Of a stretch of DNA of 40,995 nt, positions 38,608-40,995 are shown piece by piece. The notes under the pieces are model-generated. The model worked only from the letters and a program-made list of their open reading frames with translations. It made no database searches and was not told where the DNA came from. How positions within the stretch are numbered: the stretch's first letter is position 1; each line of letters starts with the position of its first letter. Source of the DNA: a bacterium MnTg02 (lineage in GTDB: Bacteria; Pseudomonadota; Alphaproteobacteria; Rhizobiales; BFAS01); the NCBI GenBank assembly GCA_008974985.1, contig BFAS01000036.1:1-40995 (forward strand), in the 5' to 3' direction. Made by a program: the position numbers and the translations under genes.

Positions 38608-39887
38608 GACGGTGCTGACGCCGCATCCTGCATATGGCCCGGTGGCGTTTTTGGCATCGATGGCGCCAAGCCCTGACGCATGACAAAACGGCGCAACGGT
38701 GCGACGGCATTCAAGAGGTGAAGTCCAATGGTGCGGGCTGCCTGAACGGGGAGAAAACCAGAGAGCAAGCTGCGGTTGAGGAGGTCGACAGCCGCCGACC
38801 GGCTCCAGACGTCACCGCGCCGCCCAAAGCTATAGGCCTGCATGACGCCGCCGCCGCCAATATCGCTGCCGGTGCGTTGCGCTTCTGCTACGCAGTCAGT
38901 CAGTTGAACGATATCCCGAAATCCGAGATTCAAACCCTGGGCGCCGATGGGTGGCAGCACATGAGCGGCTTCACCAACGAGAGCGATACGCCGGCGGGCG
39001 AATGTCTTTGCGGTAAGGCCGGTGAGTGGAAAGGCCGCCCGGCTGCCGACAGCGACGACATCGCCGAGCAAGCCGTGAAGGCGGCTCTCGATGGCGCGGG
39101 CAAATTCCTCATCATCGAGGCGCATTAGGCGCTGGGCTTCGGCGGGTGTTTCAACCCAAACGAGGCTGGAATCGCGGTCGGGAAGGGGAACGGTCGTGAA
39201 CGGTCCGCTCGGCCTGTGAAATTCGGTCGAGACGTTTCGATGGTCGAGCGTGTGGGTAAAATTACAAGCGAGCGCCGTTTGCTCATAGGTCCAATTGACC
39301 GTTTCGACATTGGCGGCCGTGCGGGTGGGCGACTTGCGGCCATCAGCGCCGACGACCAGCAAGGCTTCGATTTCCTCGCCCTCGGCCGTTTCAAGGCGCA
39401 CGCACTTGGGTTGGGGCGTGATCGCGGTTACTGCCTCGGTCGCAATATGGCGCGCACGCGGTTGATTATCAAATTGGCGGTAGAGTGCGCTCACCAAGGC
39501 GCTATTTGGAACATTATATCCGAATGCCTCCAGACCGAGTTCAGAAGCGCGAAATTCGGTATCCGGTGCGCGAATGAGCCGGCCGGTATCGTCGATGATG
39601 CGGATGGCTTCAAGGGGAGCGGCGGCGGCGCAGCAAGATTTCCCTGTTCCGATTGAGTCGAGAAATTCGATCGAACCGGATAACAAGGCCGCCGTCCGTG
39701 TGTCTGGATTTGTGGCACTGGGCTTCGGTGTAGGTCCAGTACAGACGGTTTCCAAACCGAGGCCGGCGAGCGCCAGAGCGGCGGCAAGGCCGGTCGGACC
39801 CGTTCCAACGACGGCCACATCAACTGAATGAGTTGTATCGCGCCGAGCAAAGCCTATCTTGTCTTTATGTGCTGGTTGGTCTGCCAT
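38595..39887 (-). CDS. UbiH/UbiF/VisC/COQ6 family FAD-dependent hydroxylase
   Basis: VDVAVVGTGPTGLAAALALAG, VVGADGRKSPTR, RIALVGEAAHVLPPIGAQGLNLGFRD. Confidence 0.9.
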   Translation of the reverse strand: MADQPAHKDKIGFARRDTTHSVDVAVVGTGPTGLAAALALAGLGLETVCTGPTPKPSATNPDTRTAALLSGSIEFLDSIGTGKSCCAAAAPLEAIRIIDDTGRLIRAPDTEFRASELGLEAFGYNVPNSALVSALYRQFDNQPRARHIATEAVTAITPQPKCVRLETAEGEEIEALLVVGADGRKSPTRTAANVETVNWTYEQTALACNFTHTLDHRNVSTEFHRPSGPFTTVPLPDRDSSLVWVETPAEAQRLMRLDDEEFARAIESRLHGLLGDVVAVGSRAAFPLTGLTAKTFARRRIALVGEAAHVLPPIGAQGLNLGFRDIVQLTDCVAEAQRTGSDIGGGGVMQAYSFGRRGDVWSRSAAVDLLNRSLLSGFLPVQAARTIGLHLLNAVAPLRRFVMRQGLAPSMPKTPPGHMQDAASAPSKHE

Positions 39888-40061
39888 AGAGGCAATTATA
39901 GCGCTTAAATCCCGATCGCGACATGCGGTGGATGATAGCAGTACCGGGACAGTCCGGCTGGCTAACGTTGCGCCGCTGAATAGGACCGGGTTTGAGCCGT
40001 ATAAACCTGTCAGTAATGCGTGCTTGCCGTGGCATGGCGCAGGATAATGTGGGGCTTTACA

Positions 40062-40181
40062 CCAATAGTCCTTGAGGCAAACTCAAGGACTATTGGCAAG
40101 CGCGACTGCGTGGTCCGCGCCAAATGGCGGTCAAGCCTGCGTGGCGCTTGAACGCCCATCGGTTATTTCTAATGATCGATG
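40062..40181. other. Structured dispersed element, copy 2
   Basis: CCAATAGTCCTTGAG-gcaaa-CTCAAGGACTATTGG followed by CAAGCGCGACTGCGTGGTCCGC...GGTCAAGCCTGCGTGGCGCTTGAACGCCCATCGGTTATTtctAATGATCGATG. Confidence 0.8.
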
Positions 40182-40203
40182 TATTAGACAATTGGAGGTC
40201 TGC

Positions 40204-40995
40204 ATGTCTCCCGAGGTGACATCGTTTTTCGATTCCGCGACGAATACGATCAGTCATATCGTTCGCGACCCATCGTCCAATGCGTGTGCGATCATTGATT
40301 CTGTACTTGATTATGATCCAGTCTCAGGAAAAAGGAGTACGGAAAGCGCCGAGAAATTGCTGCAATTTCTCACAGACAATAGTCTCGAACTGCAATGGAT
40401 CTTGGAAACCCATGTTCATGCGGACCATCTCACCGCCGCCCCCTATATCAAAAAGCAAGCTGGCGGCAAGATTGCCATCGGCAATCATATTTCGAGTGTG
40501 CAAAAGGCTTGGAACAGCATTTTTAACTACAAGGACGGGCTTGAAACCGATCCAAGCGTTTTCGACCACCTTCTCGAAGATGGTGAGACATTTACCATCG
40601 GCAATTTGAGTGCCTTAGTGATGTACACGCCAGGCCATACGAGCGTCGACGTAACCTACGTTATTGGCGATGCCGCATTTGTCGGGGATACGCTATTTAT
40701 GCCGGATTATGGGACAGCACGTGCCGATTTTCCAGGTGGTGACGCCAGGGCAATGTATCAATCGATCCAAAAAATATTGTCGCTTCCAGACGAAACACGG
40801 CTCTTTATGTGCCACGATTATTTGCCGAAAGAAGGCCGCGATGACTACAAATGGGTCACGACGGTTGGCGAGGAAAAAAACAATATCTTGGTCTCCGGCC
40901 GGAGCGAAGAGGAATTTGTCGCCGAGCGCCAGGAGCGCGACAAAAACCTGGCAACGCCCACGCTTCTTTATGCCTCGCTGCAGGTGAATATCCGG
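40204..40995 (+). CDS. MBL-fold metallo-hydrolase (persulfide dioxygenase/Blh-like), truncated by the window end
   Basis: ETHVHADHLTAAPYIKK, TPGHTSVDVTYVIGDAAFVGDTLFMPDYGTARADFPGG; no stop codon before the window end; RBS TTGGAGG upstream. Confidence 0.88.
   Translation, partial: MSPEVTSFFDSATNTISHIVRDPSSNACAIIDSVLDYDPVSGKRSTESAEKLLQFLTDNSLELQWILETHVHADHLTAAPYIKKQAGGKIAIGNHISSVQKAWNSIFNYKDGLETDPSVFDHLLEDGETFTIGNLSALVMYTPGHTSVDVTYVIGDAAFVGDTLFMPDYGTARADFPGGDARAMYQSIQKILSLPDETRLFMCHDYLPKEGRDDYKWVTTVGEEKNNILVSGRSEEEFVAERQERDKNLATPTLLYASLQVNIR

Overview
Chromosomal segment that looks alphaproteobacterial (Rhizobiales-like), mostly housekeeping and metabolic genes. Contents in order: hemF (partial, minus strand); an ABC exporter; a VPLPA-CTERM-type exported protein; an SDR; a malonyl-CoA decarboxylase/malonyl-CoA synthetase pair; an APS-reductase-type cysH; a zinc metallopeptidase; a five-gene branched-chain amino acid-type ABC transporter; a SPOR-like protein; glmU; glmS; a TPR-SPOR protein; a DUF502 protein; recG-sdhE-mfd; a DsbA/FrnE-like oxidoreductase; a PopA/PleD-like REC-REC-GGDEF protein with a degenerate active site; a degenerate AMP-binding (ANL) protein; a YejA-like solute-binding protein; an IalB-like protein; hspQ; a malyl-CoA-lyase-like aldolase; an LpxL-like acyltransferase; a UbiH-like hydroxylase; and a partial MBL-fold hydrolase. 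No tRNA, rRNA, CRISPR, prophage or transposase was recognised. The most unusual signal is a pair of dispersed ~120 nt elements (29214-29338 and 40062-40181). They share a conserved core with compensatory and G.U-preserving changes, but each starts with a perfect 15-bp hairpin whose sequence is essentially unrelated between the two copies. This suggests a structured RNA or mobile palindromic element with a variable stem. Also notable: a 7-copy 22-bp tandem repeat containing the stop codon of the ubiH-like gene, a family of REP-like intergenic elements whose TAGAGC ends coincide with gene stop codons, and two adjacent apparent pseudoenzymes.
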